The notes beneath the pieces are model-generated. The model was not told the DNA's origin. It saw nothing but the letters and a program-made list of their open reading frames with translations, and did not search any database. Positions 5,308 to 6,474 of a stretch of DNA of 6,474 nucleotides are shown here, piece after piece. This DNA is from an uncultured Erysipelotrichaceae bacterium. Its GTDB lineage: Bacteria; Bacillota_I; Bacilli_A; Erysipelotrichales; Erysipelotrichaceae. Position 1 is the stretch's first letter. Each line of letters opens with the position of its first letter. A program made the position numbers and the translations under genes. The DNA lies in assembly GCA_902795905.1 (NCBI GenBank), contig CADBMY010000263.1:1-6474 (forward strand). Reading direction: 5' to 3'.

Positions 5308-6414
5308 ATGCTCAGAATACTGTATATCCTCTCCAATGAACCTAACGGCGGTGTCGGTGCCGTCATCGAGAACTATGTGTCTCATTTTGATGATGCCGTA
5401 TGTGTGGATTATCTGATCTATACCGAACAGAGGGACACAGACTTTCAGCGTAAGATCAAAACCGAAAACAATACGATATACTATCTTCCCGAACTGCGGA
5501 TGAAGGACTACTTCCGCCTGCGCAGGCTGACCGATGAATTCTTCCGTACGCATGCCGGAGAATATGTGATCGCGCACCTGCATTTTGCGGGTATTGCCGC
5601 AATGGTATACGGACCGGCGAAGAAGTACGGACTGCCGTGCCGGATCACCCACAGCCACAACACAAAGCTCTCGGATGATTCCGTGAAGAACCTCAGGAAC
5701 CGCCTGCTGACGATGAACCTGAAAAAGGTTTCGAATGAATACTTTGCCTGTTCGAAAGCAGCCGGGAAGTATCTGTTCGGCAGTTCTCCGGTATATTACA
5801 TGCATAACGCGATCGATCCTGAAGGCTTCCGCTATGATGAAGACAAGCGCCGGGAAGCCCGGAAGAAGTATGATGTTGAGGGCAGGCATACGGTACTGTT
5901 CTCCGGCAGACTTGAGGAACAGAAGGATCCTTCACGGGTCATCGATATCTTTTCACTGTACGCTGAGACAGATCCCAAAGCTGTCTTACTGATGGCAGGC
6001 AGCGGCTCCATGGCGAAAGCACTGAAGGAAAAAGCAGAGAAGACAGGCAGAGACATCCGTTTTCTGGGATATACAAGAGATATGGCGGCTTTAAACCTGG
6101 CAGCGGATGTATTGCTGCTGCCATCCAGGTTTGAAGGCTTTGGCGTCAGTGCCATTGAAGCACAGGTGTCTGGTCTGCCATGTGTGCTGTCAGATCAGTT
6201 TCCCGAAGAAGTGGATATCGTCCCCTGTGTCAGACATATAGCCCTGACAGAGGTTAATACCGTCTGGTCCGAAGCCCTCGCTCAGGCCATGGAAACAGAG
6301 CGCAGAGATCACCGGCAGGAGATACGCGATGCCGGTTATGATATTGCCGAGGAAGCGAAGAAGCTCGAAGAATACTATGAGGAACTCGCACGGAAATACG
6401 GAGGCAGAAAATGA
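5308..6414 (+). CDS. GT4 family (EpsF-like) glycosyltransferase
   Basis: A 368-residue GT-B enzyme with two Rossmann-like domains, of normal length for retaining GT4 glycosyltransferases of exopolysaccharide loci. The N-terminal acceptor domain opens with the glycine loop SNEPNGGVGAVIENY (about 9-23) and contains HLHFAG (90-95) and RITHSHNT (112-119). The C-terminal donor domain has FSGRLEEQKDP with Arg201 and Lys206 for the nucleotide diphosphate. It also has LMAGSGSM, FLGYTRDM and FEGFGVSAIEAQ carrying the EX7E pair Glu276/Glu284. No signal peptide or membrane segment is seen, so it acts in the cytoplasm at the membrane face. It follows its own ribosome-binding site and a candidate promoter, and it overlaps the next gene by ATGA. 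Donor sugar and linkage cannot be told from sequence. Confidence 0.92.
   Translation: MLRILYILSNEPNGGVGAVIENYVSHFDDAVCVDYLIYTEQRDTDFQRKIKTENNTIYYLPELRMKDYFRLRRLTDEFFRTHAGEYVIAHLHFAGIAAMVYGPAKKYGLPCRITHSHNTKLSDDSVKNLRNRLLTMNLKKVSNEYFACSKAAGKYLFGSSPVYYMHNAIDPEGFRYDEDKRREARKKYDVEGRHTVLFSGRLEEQKDPSRVIDIFSLYAETDPKAVLLMAGSGSMAKALKEKAEKTGRDIRFLGYTRDMAALNLAADVLLLPSRFEGFGVSAIEAQVSGLPCVLSDQFPEEVDIVPCVRHIALTEVNTVWSEALAQAMETERRDHRQEIRDAGYDIAEEAKKLEEYYEELARKYGGRK
6400..6404 (+). promoter_or_regulatory. Ribosome-binding site for the gene at the right edge
   Basis: GGAGG ends 6 bases before the ATG at 6411 and lies inside the last codons of the GT4 gene. It is the strongest ribosome-binding site in the window and supports a real gene starting there despite only 21 codons being visible. 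Confidence 0.65.
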
Positions 6415-6474
6415 AGAATAACAGGATCGTTGGATTTGAGATCTTCCGTATTGTTGCGGCAGTCTCTGTCTTTA
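6411..6474 (+). CDS. N-terminus of a probable acyltransferase-3 family membrane protein (3' end outside the window)
   Basis: Only 21 codons are visible: MKNNRIVGFEIFR followed by IVAAVSVF. The pattern of a basic start, a short polar stretch, an Arg, then a hydrophobic run is how acyltransferase-3 (OafA/NodX-like) O-acyltransferases open; in them this is the first of about ten membrane helices and carries the R...(I/L)xxLRxxA consensus. Such enzymes acetylate or succinylate surface glycans, which suits the context. The start is supported by GGAGG and by the ATGA overlap with the GT4 gene. With so few residues, another polytopic membrane protein of a glycan locus cannot be excluded. Confidence 0.5.
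   Translation, partial: MKNNRIVGFEIFRIVAAVSVF

Noticed and set aside
5284..5889. 201-codon open frame on the - strand over the GT4 gene and the promoter region
   Set aside because: It is antisense to the GT4 acceptor domain, has no recognisable motif, and would run through the divergent promoter region.

Overview
The window is a piece of a cell-surface glycan (capsule, exopolysaccharide or teichoic-acid-like polymer) biosynthesis locus with a phosphonate branch. It holds seven genes: five complete, one cut by the left edge and one cut by the right edge. Coding is very dense. The base composition is balanced, the ribosome-binding sites are purine-rich and TGA is used as a stop. The protein families are typical of gut-type Bacillota (Clostridia or Erysipelotrichia-like). 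That placement is inference from style only; no taxonomic marker gene is present.

Left block, + strand (1-4206). The 3' two-thirds of a phosphonopyruvate decarboxylase gene is followed by a DegT/DnrJ/EryC1/StrS aminotransferase, a GT-A glycosyltransferase with a GNT-I-like layout, and a polytopic membrane protein of the DUF6056 type. Each stop is joined to the next start by a 4-base ATGA overlap, so this is one translationally coupled operon that begins upstream of the window. The decarboxylase makes phosphonoacetaldehyde from phosphonopyruvate, and transamination of that would give 2-aminoethylphosphonate (AEP). The aminotransferase sits where an AEP transaminase would be expected but belongs to the sugar-aminotransferase family. 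The glycosyltransferase and the membrane protein suggest that the products end up on a surface glycan.

Middle, - strand (4203-5243). A single GT2 glycosyltransferase gene runs against the operon. It meets the membrane protein gene tail to tail with interlocked stop codons (CTAA: TAA on +, TAG on -), leaving no intergenic space. A strong intrinsic terminator for the + operon (GC-rich 8-bp stem, GAAA loop, T-run) lies about 100 bases inside this opposing gene, at 4304-4328.

Right block, + strand (5308-6474). A 64-base divergent intergenic region with overlapping candidate promoters separates the GT2 gene from a GT4-family glycosyltransferase. That gene overlaps, again by ATGA, the start of a gene whose first 21 residues look like an acyltransferase-3 membrane O-acyltransferase. 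Three of the four ATGA junctions share the same short sequence, GCAGAAA(A)TGA.

No RNA gene, insertion sequence, CRISPR array or long repeat was seen. No non-coding stretch exceeds 300 bases.
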